Shown here: piece after piece, positions 17,463 to 26,455 of the stretch
Layout: each line of letters starts with the position of its first letter
Numbering within the stretch: the stretch's first letter is position 1
Origin: Geodermatophilus dictyosporus
GTDB taxonomy: Bacteria > Actinomycetota > Actinomycetes > Mycobacteriales > Geodermatophilaceae
NCBI RefSeq assembly: GCF_900115505.1
Contig: NZ_FOWQ01000004.1
Span: forward strand, 118,250-182,249
DNA: 64,000 nucleotides
Reading direction: 5' to 3'
Notes under the pieces: model-generated
What the model was told of the DNA's origin: nothing
Databases searched by the model: none
What the model saw: only the letters and a program-made list of their open reading frames with translations
Program-made: the position numbers and the translations under genes

Positions 17463-19370
17463 TCAGGCGAGACCGAGCTCGCCCTGGAACTGGCCTGCCT
17501 CCAGCCGGTCCTTGACCGTGGTGAGGAAGCGGGCGGCGTCGGCACCGTCGACGATCCGGTGGTCGTAGGTGAGGGCCAGGTAGACCATCGACCGCACCGC
17601 GATGACCTCGCCGAGGTCGGGGTCCTGCACGACCACCGGACGCTTCACCACGCTGCCGGTGCCGAGGATCGCCACCTGCGGCTGGTTGATGATCGGCGTG
17701 TCGAACAGGGCGCCGCGGCTGCCGGTGTTGGTCAGCGTGAACGTGCCGCCGCCCAGCTCGTCGGGGGTCACCTTGTTCAGCCGGGTGCGCTCGGCCAGGT
17801 CGGAGATCTTGCGGGCGAGACCACCGATGCTGAGGTCACCGGCGTCGCGGATGACCGGCACGAGCAGGCCGCGCTCGGTGTCCACCGCGACGCCGAGGTT
17901 CTCCGCGTCGTGGTAGGTGACCGTGCCGGCCTCCATGTCCACCGAGGAGTTCACGGCCGGGTGGGCCTTGAGCGCCTCGACGGCCGCCTTCGCGAAGAAC
18001 GGCAGGAACGACAGCTTGACGCCCTCGCGGGCCTGGAAGTCCGCCTTGGCCCGGTCACGCAGCTTGGCGATCCGGGTGATGTCGACCTCCACCACGGTGG
18101 TCAGCTGGGCGCTGACCGCGAGCGACTCGACCATCCGCTGGGCGATGACCTTGCGCAGGCGGGACATCTTCTCCGTGCGGCCCCGCAGCGACGGGTCGGG
18201 CTGGGCGGCCGGCGACGGGGTGGCCGGCCGGCCGGCGGCCGCGGCAGGCGCCGGAGCGGCTGCCGGAGCCGGGGCCTCGGTCGGGGCGGCGGCCTGCTCG
18301 GCGGCGGCGAGCACGTCCTGCTTGCGGATCCGCCCGCCGACACCGGTGCCGGTGATCGAGTTCAGGTCGACGCCGTGCTCGGCGGCCAGGCGGCGCACCA
18401 GCGGGGTGACGTAGGTGCCCGCACCGTCGGCGGGCGCCGGGGCCGGCGCGGGAGCCGGCGCCGGGGCCTGCTCGCCGGAGGACGCCGGGCGCGGCTGGGT
18501 CGGTGGGGTCTGCTGCTGCTCGGCGACCGTCTCGGCGGCACCGGAGCCGTAGTCGGCACCGGCCGGGACCGACGGCGGGGGGCCGGGCGGCGCGGGAGCC
18601 GGGGGCTCCTGCCGCGGTGCCGGCGGCTGGGTGACGGGCGTGTCCTGCTGGGCCGGGGCAGGGGTGGGCGCGGACGGTGCGGGGGCGCTCGCCGCGGCAC
18701 CGCTGCCGATGACGGCCAGCTGCGCGCCGACCTCGACGGTCTCGTCCTCGCCGACCGTGATCTCCAGCAGCGTGCCGGACGCCGGTGCGGGGATCTCGGT
18801 GTCGACCTTGTCGGTCGAGACCTCCAGCAGCGGCTCGTCGGCGCTGACCTCGTCGCCGACGGCCTTCAGCCAGCGGGTGACCGTCCCCTCGGTGACGCTC
18901 TCGCCGAGCGCCGGCATGGTCACCGGCGTCCCCTCACCGCCCCCGCCACCGCCACCGGAGCCGCCGTCGGCCGAGGCCGGTGCCGGCTGCTGCCCCTGCT
19001 CCTGCTCCTGCTGGGGCGCGGGCTGCTGCTCCTCCTGCGGAGCGGGACCGGCGTCGGCGACCTGCTGGTCGGGGGTCTGCGGGGTGTCCTGGTCGTCCGC
19101 GGACGCCGGACCGCCGCCGCCGTCCCCGTCGCCCTCGCCACCGATCACCGCGAGTTCGGCGCCGACCTCGACGGTCTCGTCCTCCGACACCAGGATCCGG
19201 CTGAGGACGCCCGCGGCGGGCGAGGGGATCTCGGTGTCGACCTTGTCGGTCGAGACCTCGAGGAGGGGCTCGTCGACCTCGACCTGTTCACCCTCCTGCT
19301 TGAGCCATCGGGTGACCGTGCCCTCGGTGACGCTCTCGCCCAGGGCGGGCATGGTGACGGAGGTCGGCAT
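17463..19370 (-). CDS. sucB: 2-oxoglutarate dehydrogenase E2 (dihydrolipoyl succinyl/acyltransferase)
   Basis: E2 core of the 2-oxoacid dehydrogenase complex. 635 residues: lipoyl domain 1 (about 1-78, lipoyl Lys in STDKVDTE), acidic/Gln-rich linker, lipoyl domain 2 (about 150-230, same STDKVDTE), a long Pro/Ala linker, the E3-binding domain ([17 protein letters not shown] onward), and the catalytic domain ending with the active-site [13 protein letters not shown]. Two near-identical lipoyl domains are characteristic of actinobacterial SucB. LipA and LipB in this window would lipoylate it. It follows lpd by 48 bases; a GGAG-type site lies ahead of the ATG. Confidence 0.95.
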   Translation of the reverse strand: MPTSVTMPALGESVTEGTVTRWLKQEGEQVEVDEPLLEVSTDKVDTEIPSPAAGVLSRILVSEDETVEVGAELAVIGGEGDGDGGGGPASADDQDTPQTPDQQVADAGPAPQEEQQPAPQQEQEQGQQPAPASADGGSGGGGGGGEGTPVTMPALGESVTEGTVTRWLKAVGDEVSADEPLLEVSTDKVDTEIPAPASGTLLEITVGEDETVEVGAQLAVIGSGAAASAPAPSAPTPAPAQQDTPVTQPPAPRQEPPAPAPPGPPPSVPAGADYGSGAAETVAEQQQTPPTQPRPASSGEQAPAPAPAPAPAPADGAGTYVTPLVRRLAAEHGVDLNSITGTGVGGRIRKQDVLAAAEQAAAPTEAPAPAAAPAPAAAAGRPATPSPAAQPDPSLRGRTEKMSRLRKVIAQRMVESLAVSAQLTTVVEVDITRIAKLRDRAKADFQAREGVKLSFLPFFAKAAVEALKAHPAVNSSVDMEAGTVTYHDAENLGVAVDTERGLLVPVIRDAGDLSIGGLARKISDLAERTRLNKVTPDELGGGTFTLTNTGSRGALFDTPIINQPQVAILGTGSVVKRPVVVQDPDLGEVIAVRSMVYLALTYDHRIVDGADAARFLTTVKDRLEAGQFQGELGLA

Positions 19371-19418
19371 CGGGGCAGGGCTCCTTCGTGGTGGCGGTGG
19401 GGGAGACGGGGTGCTCGG

Positions 19419-20801
19419 TCAGCTGTGCGCGTGCAGGGGCTTGCCGGCCAGGGCCAGGTGGGCCTCGCCGATGGCCTCGCTCTGCGTCGGGTGCGGGTGG
19501 ATCAGGGCGGCCACCTCGTCGGGCAGGGCCTCCCAGTTGAAGATGAGCTGCGCCTCGGCGACGAGCTCGCCGACGCGGCTGCCGACCATGTGCACGCCGA
19601 CGACCGGCCCGTCCTTCTGGCGGATCAGCTTGACCGCGCCCTGGGTCTTGAGGATCTGGCTGCGCCCGTTGCCGCCGAGGTCGTAGACGAGGGTCTCGAT
19701 CTCGTCGCCGTACTCCTCGCGGGCCTGCACCTCGGTGAGGCCGACGGAGGCGACCTCGGGCTCGGAGTAGGTGACCCGCGGGACGCCGGCGTAGTCGATC
19801 GGCACGACCGGCAGCCCGGCGAGGCGCTCGGCGACGAGGATGCCCTCGCCGAAGCCGACGTGGGCCAGCTGCAGGGTCGGGATGAGGTCGCCGACGGCGG
19901 AGATGGTGGGGACGTTGGTCTGGCAATACTGGTCGACGAGCACGTAGCCGCGGTCCATCGCGACGCCGGCCTCCTCGTAGCCCAGGCCCTGGCTGACCGG
20001 GCCGCGGCCGACGGCGACCAGCACGATCTCGGCCTCGAACTCCTTGCTGTTCTGCAGGCTGACCTTCACGCCGTTCTCGGTGGGCTGGACCGACGACACC
20101 AGGTTGCCGAGCTCGAAGTTGATCTTCCGGCGGCGGAACGCCCGCTCGAGCAGCTTGGAGGAGCTCTCGTCCTCCAGGGGCACGAGGTGCTTGAGGCCCT
20201 CGATGATCGTCACGTCGACGCCGAAGGACTTCCACGCGCTGGCGAACTCGCAGCCGATGACGCCGCCGCCGAGGATGATCGCCGAGGTCGGTACGCGGTC
20301 GAGGCCGAGGGCCTGCTCGCTGTCGATGACGCGGACGCCGTCGAGCTCGACCCCCGGGATGCTGCGGGAGTAGGACCCGGTGGCCAGCAGGACGTGGCGG
20401 CCCTCGTAGGTCTCCCCGTTCACGGACACGGCGGTGGGGGAGACCAGCCGGCCCTCGCCCTCGACGTAGGTGATCTTGCGGCTCTTGATCAGCCCCTGCA
20501 GGCCCTTGTAGAGCCGGGAGACGACGCCGTCCTTGTAGGCGTTGACGCCGTCCATGTCGATGCCGGCCAGCGAGGTCTTGACGCCGAACTGCTCGCCCTC
20601 GCGGGCGGAGTCGGCGACCTCGCCGCTGTGCAGCAGCGCCTTGGTGGGGATGCAGCCCCGGTGGAGGCAGGTGCCGCCGACCTTGTCCTTCTCGATCAGG
20701 ACGACCGACAGCCCGAGCTCGGCCGCTCGCAGCGCGGCGGCGTAGCCACCCGAGCCACCACCGAGGATGACCAGGTCGGCGGGGGAGGTGGGTGCGCTCA
20801 C
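19419..20801 (-). CDS. lpdA: dihydrolipoyl dehydrogenase (E3)
   Basis: Reoxidises dihydrolipoyl groups on E2, producing NADH. 460 residues; FAD motif LVILGGGSGGYAAALRAAELG at the N-terminus (GxGxxG), redox disulfide GGTCLHRGCIPTKALL, NAD-binding GGGVIGCEFASAW, and the His-Glu pair in HPTQSEAIGEAHLAL. The open frame extends far upstream through the intergenic region, but GTG 20801 has GAGGAG seven bases before it and begins just before the first strand. Forms an operon with sucB. Confidence 0.96.
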   Translation of the reverse strand: MSAPTSPADLVILGGGSGGYAAALRAAELGLSVVLIEKDKVGGTCLHRGCIPTKALLHSGEVADSAREGEQFGVKTSLAGIDMDGVNAYKDGVVSRLYKGLQGLIKSRKITYVEGEGRLVSPTAVSVNGETYEGRHVLLATGSYSRSIPGVELDGVRVIDSEQALGLDRVPTSAIILGGGVIGCEFASAWKSFGVDVTIIEGLKHLVPLEDESSSKLLERAFRRRKINFELGNLVSSVQPTENGVKVSLQNSKEFEAEIVLVAVGRGPVSQGLGYEEAGVAMDRGYVLVDQYCQTNVPTISAVGDLIPTLQLAHVGFGEGILVAERLAGLPVVPIDYAGVPRVTYSEPEVASVGLTEVQAREEYGDEIETLVYDLGGNGRSQILKTQGAVKLIRQKDGPVVGVHMVGSRVGELVAEAQLIFNWEALPDEVAALIHPHPTQSEAIGEAHLALAGKPLHAHS

Positions 20802-20831
20802 GACGTGCTCCTCGTAGTCCGTGGCCTCCCT

Positions 20832-20845
20832 CGTTCGTCCGAACG
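20832..20845. promoter_or_regulatory. inverted repeat upstream of lpdA
   Basis: CGTTCG-TC-CGAACG, a perfect 6-bp dyad, 31 bases before the lpdA start. Could be an operator half-site pair or chance; no regulator is suggested by the sequence. Confidence 0.3.
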
Positions 20846-20958
20846 GGGGATGGTCCGCGCCCATCCTGCCACTCCGGAGATCGTCCGGCCGAGGGCGGCG
20901 ACCACGGCGGGGCGCAGGTCGCCGGGGTACGGCGCGGGCGCCCCGCCGGTGGTGCGGG

Positions 20959-22470
20959 TCAGCCGGTGAGCAGGTCCTCGATGGTGGCCAGGAGCGTGCG
21001 CACCGGTACGCCGGTGCCGCCCTTGGGCGTGTAGCCCCACGGGGCGCCGGTGTTGTAGCTCGGCCCGGCGATGTCGATGTGCGCCCACGGCAGTCCGGCC
21101 GGCACGAACTCGGCGAGGAAGTGCGCCCCGACGAGCATGCCGCCCATCCGGTCGGCGTTGGCGTTGACGAAGTCGGCGATCGGGGAGTCGATGCCACGGC
21201 GCAGCTCCTCGGGCAGCGGCATCGGCCACATGGGCTCGCCGCTGCGCCGGCTGGCCGCGACGACGGCGTCGCGCAGGTCGTCGCTGCCCATGACGCCCGC
21301 CGTCCGCGAGCCGAGGGCGACGAGTTGGGCGCCGGTGAGCGTCGAGGTCTCGAGCAGGACGTCGGGCGAGTCCTCGGCCGCGCGGGCGATGGCGTCGGCG
21401 AGGACCACGCGCCCCTCGGCGTCGGTGTTGGTGATCTCGGCCTTCTTGCCGTTGCGGAAGGTGACCACGTCGGCCGGGCGGTAGGCGGTGCCGCTGGGCA
21501 GGTTCTCGGCCATCGGGACGGTGGCGGTGACCTCGACCGGCAGGCCCAGCCGGGAGACGAGGCACACGGTGGCGATGACCGCGGCGGCGCCGGCCATGTC
21601 GCTGGTCATGTGGTGCATGTTCTGCGCCGGCTTGATCGACAGGCCGCCGCTGTCGAAGGTGATGCCCTTGCCGACGAGGGCGACCTTCTTGCGCGCCTTC
21701 TTGCCGCTGTAGGTCAGCCGCAGCAGCCGGGGCCCCCGCACCGAGCCGCTGCCCACGGCGAGCACGCCGCCGTAGCCGCCCGCGACGAGGTCGTCCTCGT
21801 CCAGCACCTCGACCGACAGGCCGGCGGCCTTGCCCGCCTCGGCACCGCGGGCGGCCAGCTCGGCGGGGAAGAGGTCGTTGGGCGGGGTGTTGACCAGGTC
21901 GCGCACGAGCGCGACGGCGTCGGCCACCGCGCGCACCCGCACCAGCGGCGCCTTCGCCGCGCCGGCGTCGGGGACGACGACGGTGACCTCGCGCGGCGGG
22001 GCCGGCCGGTCGGCGGGCAGGTCGGACTTGTAGGCCGTGAACTCGTAGGCACCCAGCAGCGCGCCCTCGCCGACGGCGTGCAGCCGCTCGGCGTCGGGCG
22101 CCCCGCCCACCGCGGCGAGCAGCGTGACGACGGAGCCGCGCCCGGACAGCGCCCGGCTGGCGGCGCCCGCCGCCCGGCGGACCGCCTCGGCGGAGTAGCC
22201 GCCGGTGGCCTCCGGCGCGCCGAGCCCCACGGCCGCCACCACCGGGAAGGGACCCTGGCCGAGGCTGGAGAGCCGGGTCACCTCGTCAGGGTTCCCGCGG
22301 GCGCCGAGGTCGGCGAGCGCGGACATCAGCCGGCCGCCCAGCAGCCGGTCGACGGCCTCCGCGCCCGGCGTGGGCAGCGGGCCGGACGGGCCCTTCCCGA
22401 CGCCGACGACGACGGCGTCGGCGGGGGTCTTCTCGAGCGGGCGGTCGGTGGCGGTGATCGTCGGCGGCAC
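20959..22470 (-). CDS. pepA: leucyl aminopeptidase (M17)
   Basis: Cytoplasmic dizinc aminopeptidase, 503 residues. The C-terminal catalytic domain contains VGKGITFDSGGLSIKP (metal-binding Lys and Asp) and the family signature NTDAEGRVVLADAI. The N-terminal Ala-rich domain is typical. GTG start has TAGGAT six bases upstream and no Shine-Dalgarno. It diverges from gcvT. 20802-20958 downstream is the lpdA promoter region. Confidence 0.95.
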   Translation of the reverse strand: MPPTITATDRPLEKTPADAVVVGVGKGPSGPLPTPGAEAVDRLLGGRLMSALADLGARGNPDEVTRLSSLGQGPFPVVAAVGLGAPEATGGYSAEAVRRAAGAASRALSGRGSVVTLLAAVGGAPDAERLHAVGEGALLGAYEFTAYKSDLPADRPAPPREVTVVVPDAGAAKAPLVRVRAVADAVALVRDLVNTPPNDLFPAELAARGAEAGKAAGLSVEVLDEDDLVAGGYGGVLAVGSGSVRGPRLLRLTYSGKKARKKVALVGKGITFDSGGLSIKPAQNMHHMTSDMAGAAAVIATVCLVSRLGLPVEVTATVPMAENLPSGTAYRPADVVTFRNGKKAEITNTDAEGRVVLADAIARAAEDSPDVLLETSTLTGAQLVALGSRTAGVMGSDDLRDAVVAASRRSGEPMWPMPLPEELRRGIDSPIADFVNANADRMGGMLVGAHFLAEFVPAGLPWAHIDIAGPSYNTGAPWGYTPKGGTGVPVRTLLATIEDLLTG

Positions 22471-22476
22471 CGCTCG

Positions 22477-22482
22477 ATCCTA
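22477..22482 (-). promoter_or_regulatory. leaderless promoter -10 (pepA)
   Basis: TAGGAT on the minus strand, six bases before GTG 22470. Confidence 0.6.
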
Positions 22483-22560
22483 GGAGGACCTGCGTGCCCT
22501 CCTCGCCTCGCCCGCCCGGCGCAGGCTCCTGCACGGGGGCCGGTCCCGCAGGTCGCCGGA

Positions 22561-22566
22561 TAGCGT
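22561..22566 (+). promoter_or_regulatory. leaderless promoter -10 (gcvT)
   Basis: TAGCGT six bases before GTG 22573. Confidence 0.6.
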
Positions 22567-22572
22567 GCGGGA

Positions 22573-23697
22573 GTGAGCCCGCGGACCTCGCCCCTGCACG
22601 AGCGGCACGTCGCGGCCGGCGCCAAGCTGGCCGACTTCGGCGGCTGGTCCATGCCCATCGAGTACGCCGGCGGCGGCGTGCTCGCCGAGCACGCCGCCGT
22701 GCGCGAGGGGGTGGGGCTCTTCGACGTCTCGCACCTGGGCACCGGCACCGTCCGCGGCCCGGGTGCGGCGGCCCTCGTCGACGCCAGCCTGACCAACGAC
22801 CTCGGGCGGATCGGCCCCGGCCGGGCGCAGTACACGCTGTGCTGCGTCCCCGACGGGGAGGCCGACGCCGGCGGGGTGGTCGACGACCTGATCGTCTACC
22901 TGCACGGCCCCGAGGACGTGCTGCTGGTGCCCAACGCCGCCAACGCCCAGGAGGTGCTCGCCCGGCTGGCCGCCGCGGCGCCGCCGGGGGTGACCGTGAC
23001 CGACCGGCACGAGGAGGTCGCCGTGCTGGCCGTCCAGGGGCCCCGGTCGGCTGCCGTCCTGGCCGCCGCCGGGCTGGTCGGCGACCTGGACCACGCGGAC
23101 CTGGACTACATGGCCTTCGCCGGCGGGGAGGGCCAGGAGGTCACCGTGTGCCGGACCGGCTACACCGGCGAGCACGGCTACGAGCTGCTCGCCCCGGCCG
23201 AGCGGGCGGGCGCGCTCTGGGACCGGCTGCTCGAGGCCGGCGCCGCCGAGGGCATCCGGCCGTGCGGCCTGGGCGCCCGCGACACCCTCCGCACCGAGAT
23301 GGGCTACCCGCTGCACGGCCACGAGCTCGGACGCCGGATCACCCCCAACCAGGCCCGCAGCGGCTGGGCGGTCGGCTGGCGCAAGCCGGCGTTCTGGGGC
23401 CGGGAGGCGCTGCTGGCCGAGAGGGAGGCCGGCCCGGCGAGGCTGCTGTGGGGCCTGCGCGCGCCCGGCCGGGGCATCCCGCGCCCGGGCATGGCGGTGC
23501 TCGACGGCGCGGGCGCCCGGGTCGGCGAGGTCACCAGCGGCACGTTCTCGCCCACCCTGCGCACGGGCATCGCCCTCGCGCTGCTGGACACCGCCGCCGA
23601 CGTCGAGGCGGGGGCGGAGCTGGCCGTCGACGTCCGTGGACGTCCGCAGCCGGTCGAGGTCGTGAAGCCGCCCTTCGTCCCCTCGCACGTGCGCTGA
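22573..23697 (+). CDS. gcvT: glycine cleavage system T protein (aminomethyltransferase)
   Basis: 374 residues. Uses tetrahydrofolate to release ammonia from the aminomethyl group on lipoyl-GcvH. Recognisable N-terminus ([26 protein letters not shown]), the catalytic-region [12 protein letters not shown] (canonical DVSHMG, here DVSHLG) and C-terminal [22 protein letters not shown]. It is alone: gcvH and gcvP are not in the window. GTG start is leaderless. It converges on the BrkB gene with a seven-base gap. Confidence 0.95.
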   Translation: MSPRTSPLHERHVAAGAKLADFGGWSMPIEYAGGGVLAEHAAVREGVGLFDVSHLGTGTVRGPGAAALVDASLTNDLGRIGPGRAQYTLCCVPDGEADAGGVVDDLIVYLHGPEDVLLVPNAANAQEVLARLAAAAPPGVTVTDRHEEVAVLAVQGPRSAAVLAAAGLVGDLDHADLDYMAFAGGEGQEVTVCRTGYTGEHGYELLAPAERAGALWDRLLEAGAAEGIRPCGLGARDTLRTEMGYPLHGHELGRRITPNQARSGWAVGWRKPAFWGREALLAEREAGPARLLWGLRAPGRGIPRPGMAVLDGAGARVGEVTSGTFSPTLRTGIALALLDTAADVEAGAELAVDVRGRPQPVEVVKPPFVPSHVR

Positions 23698-23704
23698 ACG
23701 GCGC

Positions 23705-24874
23705 TCAGGCCTTCTGCTTCGACTCCTTCGTCGGCTCCGGCGGGTCGGGCAGCTCGTCGGCCATCGTGGCGTTGCGCTCGCCCATCGGCACCGGGTCGCC
23801 CTCGGTGGTGTCCTCCGCCGTCTGGTGCTCGGCCTCGGAGTTGATCTCCGCGCCGAGCAGCACCAGGTAGCAGGTCAGGTAGAGCCACAGCATGAGGACG
23901 ATGACGCCGGCGATGGTCCCGTACGTCTTGTCGTAGGACCCGAAGTTGTTGACGTAGAAGCTGAACCCCAGGCTCACCAGCGCCCAGATGATCGTGACGA
24001 CGATGGCGCCGAGGCTGACCCACCTCAGCTGCGGGGCGTCGCGGTCGGGCGCCACCCGGTAGAGGACGGCGAGGGAGCCGGCGAAGACGCCGAGCAGCAG
24101 CACCCACCGCACGACCTGCGCGAGGACGGTCCCGACCACGCCCAGAGGGAGCGTGTCGAGCACGGCCGGCACCACGGCGACCAGCGCGAAGGTGACCAGC
24201 ACGAACACGATCGCGCCGAGCGTGAGCCCCAGCGCCAGCGCCTTGCGCTTGACGAAGGAGCGGGTCTCCACCTCGTCGTAGGCGATGTTGACCGCCGAGA
24301 TGACGTTGCCGGTGCCGCCCGAGGCCGACCACAGCGCACCGAGCACCGACACGAGCAGCGAGAGGGACAGCGCCCCGCCGCTGTTCTGGGTGATCGACGT
24401 CAGCTGGTCGCCGATGAGGCTCGCGGCGCTGTCGGGCAGCTGTGCCGAGAGGCTCTCCACCTGCTCGGCGACCGTCTCCGGCGAGGCGACCAGGCCGTAG
24501 ATCGAGATGGTGGCGATCAGCGCGGGGAAGATGGCCAGGAAGGCGAAGAACGCGACGCCGCCGGCGATGATCGGCATGTTGTCGGCGTTGTTCTCCGCCC
24601 ACGCCCGCTTGACGACCTGCTTCCAGCCGCGGGCGGGGATCTCGGTCGGCTTCTCGGCGTGGACGCCGGGCAGCTCGTGTGGCGAGGGGCCGCCGGGCGG
24701 GACACGACCCGGGTCGGGCGCGTGTCCGCCGCGGACGGTGCGCTCGGCCGCCTCGCGGGCCGCCGCCCGCCGGGCCGCCTTCTCCTCGACCCGCTCGCGG
24801 ATCCGGTCGACGGCGCTCTCCCGGCGCCGGGCCGGTGACCCGCCCGCTCGTCCCTCCGGTCGTGTCCGCGTCAT
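23705..24874 (-). CDS. YihY/BrkB family membrane protein
   Basis: 389 residues. An N-terminal cytoplasmic part of about 90 residues is Arg/Ala-rich. The BrkB domain has about six membrane segments: AGGVAFFAFLAIFPALIATI near residues 105-124, then LGLTLGAIVFVLVTFALV, VLLLGVFAGSLAVLY, and the C-terminal AGVIVLMLWLYLTCYLVLLGAEIN, the family signature. An acidic tail follows. Family function is unsettled (once called ribonuclease BN). Last gene of the operon starting at 26079; GGGAGG precedes the ATG. Confidence 0.9.
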   Translation of the reverse strand: MTRTRPEGRAGGSPARRRESAVDRIRERVEEKAARRAAAREAAERTVRGGHAPDPGRVPPGGPSPHELPGVHAEKPTEIPARGWKQVVKRAWAENNADNMPIIAGGVAFFAFLAIFPALIATISIYGLVASPETVAEQVESLSAQLPDSAASLIGDQLTSITQNSGGALSLSLLVSVLGALWSASGGTGNVISAVNIAYDEVETRSFVKRKALALGLTLGAIVFVLVTFALVAVVPAVLDTLPLGVVGTVLAQVVRWVLLLGVFAGSLAVLYRVAPDRDAPQLRWVSLGAIVVTIIWALVSLGFSFYVNNFGSYDKTYGTIAGVIVLMLWLYLTCYLVLLGAEINSEAEHQTAEDTTEGDPVPMGERNATMADELPDPPEPTKESKQKA

Positions 24875-24890
24875 CCCGTCCCTCCCGGCG

Positions 24891-25181
24891 TCAGTCGCCC
24901 GGCCAGCTGCCGGTCAGCTTGGTGAACCCGCGGGCCCCGGCCCGGTCGATGGCCGCCTTGGTCGCGGCGAAGATCGCGCCCTGGATGGCGGCGGCGAGCA
25001 CCACCTCGCGCATGCGGTACTCGCTCTGCAGGGCGTCCGGGGCGTCGTCCTCACCGGAGACCCGCTTCCACACCTGCTTGAACACCGCGCCGGAGATGAC
25101 ACCGGCGAGGATGCCGCCGGCCAGTCCGACCGGCCGGTAGACCAGCTTGGCGCTCTTGCTGGCGTTCCTGCTCTCGCTCAC
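24891..25181 (-). CDS. DUF4235-like small membrane protein
   Basis: 96 residues: LVYRPVGLAGGILAGVISGAVFKQVWKRV forms a glycine-rich membrane helix, and EVVLAAAIQGAIFAATKAAIDRAGA a second. Pattern fits DUF4235, of unknown function. Its GTG overlaps the DUF3618 stop by four bases (GTGA), so the two are coupled. Confidence 0.8.
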   Translation of the reverse strand: MSESRNASKSAKLVYRPVGLAGGILAGVISGAVFKQVWKRVSGEDDAPDALQSEYRMREVVLAAAIQGAIFAATKAAIDRAGARGFTKLTGSWPGD

Positions 25182-25642
25182 GTCCGCACCTTCCTCGAGA
25201 CGCGGCGCGACGTCCGCCTGGTCCGCCTGGCGTTCTTCGCGACGGCCCGGCGGGCCCGGGCGGCCTCGCGGGCCGCCTCCTGGCGGGCACGGCGTGCCTC
25301 GGCCCGCGCCTCGGCCAGGGCGGCCCCGCTGCTGAGGGCGGCCGCGGCACGGCGGCGCTTGCGCCGGCGCCGCCACGCGATCAGCCCGACCAGGCCCACG
25401 AGGGCGGCCCCGGCGCCGGCGACGACCGGCGGGCTCTCGCGGTAGGTCTCGACGGCGGTGTCGCGGGCGCGCGCGGCGCCCTCCTTGGCCCGCGCCGGGA
25501 CGTCGAGGCGGTGGCTGAGCTCGTCGACGGTGCCTGCGAGCTGCTCGCGGGTGGCCTCGATGTCGGCCTTGATGGCGTCGGGGTCGGTGGGACCCTGCGC
25601 GGCCGCGTCGTCGGGGCGGGAGCTGCCGGACGGGGTGCTCAT
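25178..25642 (-). CDS. DUF3618-like membrane protein
   Basis: 154 residues. The N-terminus carries DPDAIKADIEATREQLAGTVDELSHRLD, the DUF3618 helix, then one membrane span (VVAGAGAALVGLVGLIAW) and a strongly basic, Ala/Arg-rich C-terminal helix that probably lies on the cytoplasmic face or binds acidic polymers. Overlaps the holin-like gene by four bases (ATGA) and the DUF4235 gene by four bases. Confidence 0.85.
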   Translation of the reverse strand: MSTPSGSSRPDDAAAQGPTDPDAIKADIEATREQLAGTVDELSHRLDVPARAKEGAARARDTAVETYRESPPVVAGAGAALVGLVGLIAWRRRRKRRRAAAALSSGAALAEARAEARRARQEAAREAARARRAVAKNARRTRRTSRRVSRKVRT

Positions 25643-26079
25643 CGGCGCGCACTCTCCCGGACGGTCGCGATGTCGGCCTTCGTGCTGGCGATCGCCTCGG
25701 TGGGCACCGGCGGCGTCCCCTTCTGCACGTCCTTCTTGCCGACCAGGGCGAGCACGCCGGCGACGGCGAACAGGACGACGGCGACGATCAGCGCCGCCAG
25801 CCAGGCCGGCAGCACGAGGTCGAGCAGCAGCACGAAGGTCGCCACCAGGACGCACAGCCCGAGGAAGCCGAACAGGCCGGCGCCGCCGAACAGACCCGCT
25901 CCGGTGCCCAGCCGCTTGGCCTTCTGGGTCATCTCGGCCTGGGCCAGCCGGGCTTCGTCACGGACGAGGCGGGAGACCTGCTCGGTCAGCTGGCTGATCA
26001 GCTGGCCGGTCGAGGCGTCCTCCGTCGTCGGGGGTGGCGGGGTCGCGCGCGAGGCGCCGCCCGTGGGGGGCGTGGTCAT
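25639..26079 (-). CDS. phage-holin-family (DUF1469-like) membrane protein
   Basis: 146 residues. A cytoplasmic amphipathic helix (GQLISQLTEQVSRLVRDEARLAQAEM) is followed by two membrane segments, GAGLFGFLGLCVLVATFVLLLDL and WLAALIVAVVLFAVAGVLALVG. Despite the family name this is a chromosomal gene with no phage neighbours. First gene of a four-gene operon with DUF3618, DUF4235 and BrkB; GGAGG lies four bases before the ATG. Confidence 0.85.
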   Translation of the reverse strand: MTTPPTGGASRATPPPPTTEDASTGQLISQLTEQVSRLVRDEARLAQAEMTQKAKRLGTGAGLFGGAGLFGFLGLCVLVATFVLLLDLVLPAWLAALIVAVVLFAVAGVLALVGKKDVQKGTPPVPTEAIASTKADIATVRESARR

Positions 26080-26190
26080 CGGTCCTCCGGTGGTGGCGGG
26101 ACGGTCGATGACTCCAGATGCCCGGCGGGGACCGCGCTAACCCCGGCGCGGGTCACACCCCGGACACGGCGGCCCCGGCCGGCCGCTGCC

Positions 26191-26196
26191 TACCCT
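26191..26196 (+). promoter_or_regulatory. leaderless promoter -10 (70-residue protein)
   Basis: TACCCT seven bases before ATG 26204. Confidence 0.6.
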
Positions 26197-26203
26197 CGCG
26201 GGC

Positions 26204-26416
26204 ATGACCTGGACGTGGCGGCTCGAGGACCCCGACGGCGCACCCCTGGACCCGGTCACCCTCGGTGTCGAGGTGCCGGCAGCGGACAACCAGGGCGACG
26301 CGGAGTCCTGGCTGGGGGAGAACTGGCGCGACCTGCTGGCCCGGGGCGTGGCCGCGGTCAGCCTGTTCGACGGGGAGGCGAAGGTCTACGGCCCGATGGC
26401 CCTCGCCCCGGCCTGA
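26204..26416 (+). CDS. small conserved-looking protein, function unknown
   Basis: 70 residues starting MTWTWRLEDPDG; acidic, with a DNQGDAESWLGENWRDLL helix and a C-terminal VAAVSLFDGEAKVYGPM strand pair. No cysteines, no membrane segment. I do not recognise a named domain, though similar tiny proteins are common in actinobacteria. It has a clear leaderless promoter and a shared downstream hairpin, which supports it as a real gene. Confidence 0.75.
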   Translation: MTWTWRLEDPDGAPLDPVTLGVEVPAADNQGDAESWLGENWRDLLARGVAAVSLFDGEAKVYGPMALAPA

Positions 26417-26448
26417 ACCTCCAGGAGAGGTCGAGGCCGGGGCGAGGG
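26400..26448. terminator. bidirectional terminator between converging genes
   Basis: Perfect 15-bp inverted repeat (26400-26414 with 26434-26448), 19-base loop. The left arm contains the last codons of the 70-residue protein. The aldo/keto reductase gene ends at 26456 on the other strand. Confidence 0.75.
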
Positions 26449-26455
26449 TCCCGTG

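Noticed and set aside
16524-20969. 1481-residue forward open frame opposite the epimerase, sucB and lpd genes
   Set aside because: It is the complement of genes with unmistakable lipoyl and FAD motifs. Long spurious frames are expected at this GC content.
25639-26079. Prophage remnant, because of the holin-family name
   Set aside because: No lysin, integrase, capsid genes or attachment repeats nearby; the neighbours are conserved chromosomal membrane genes.
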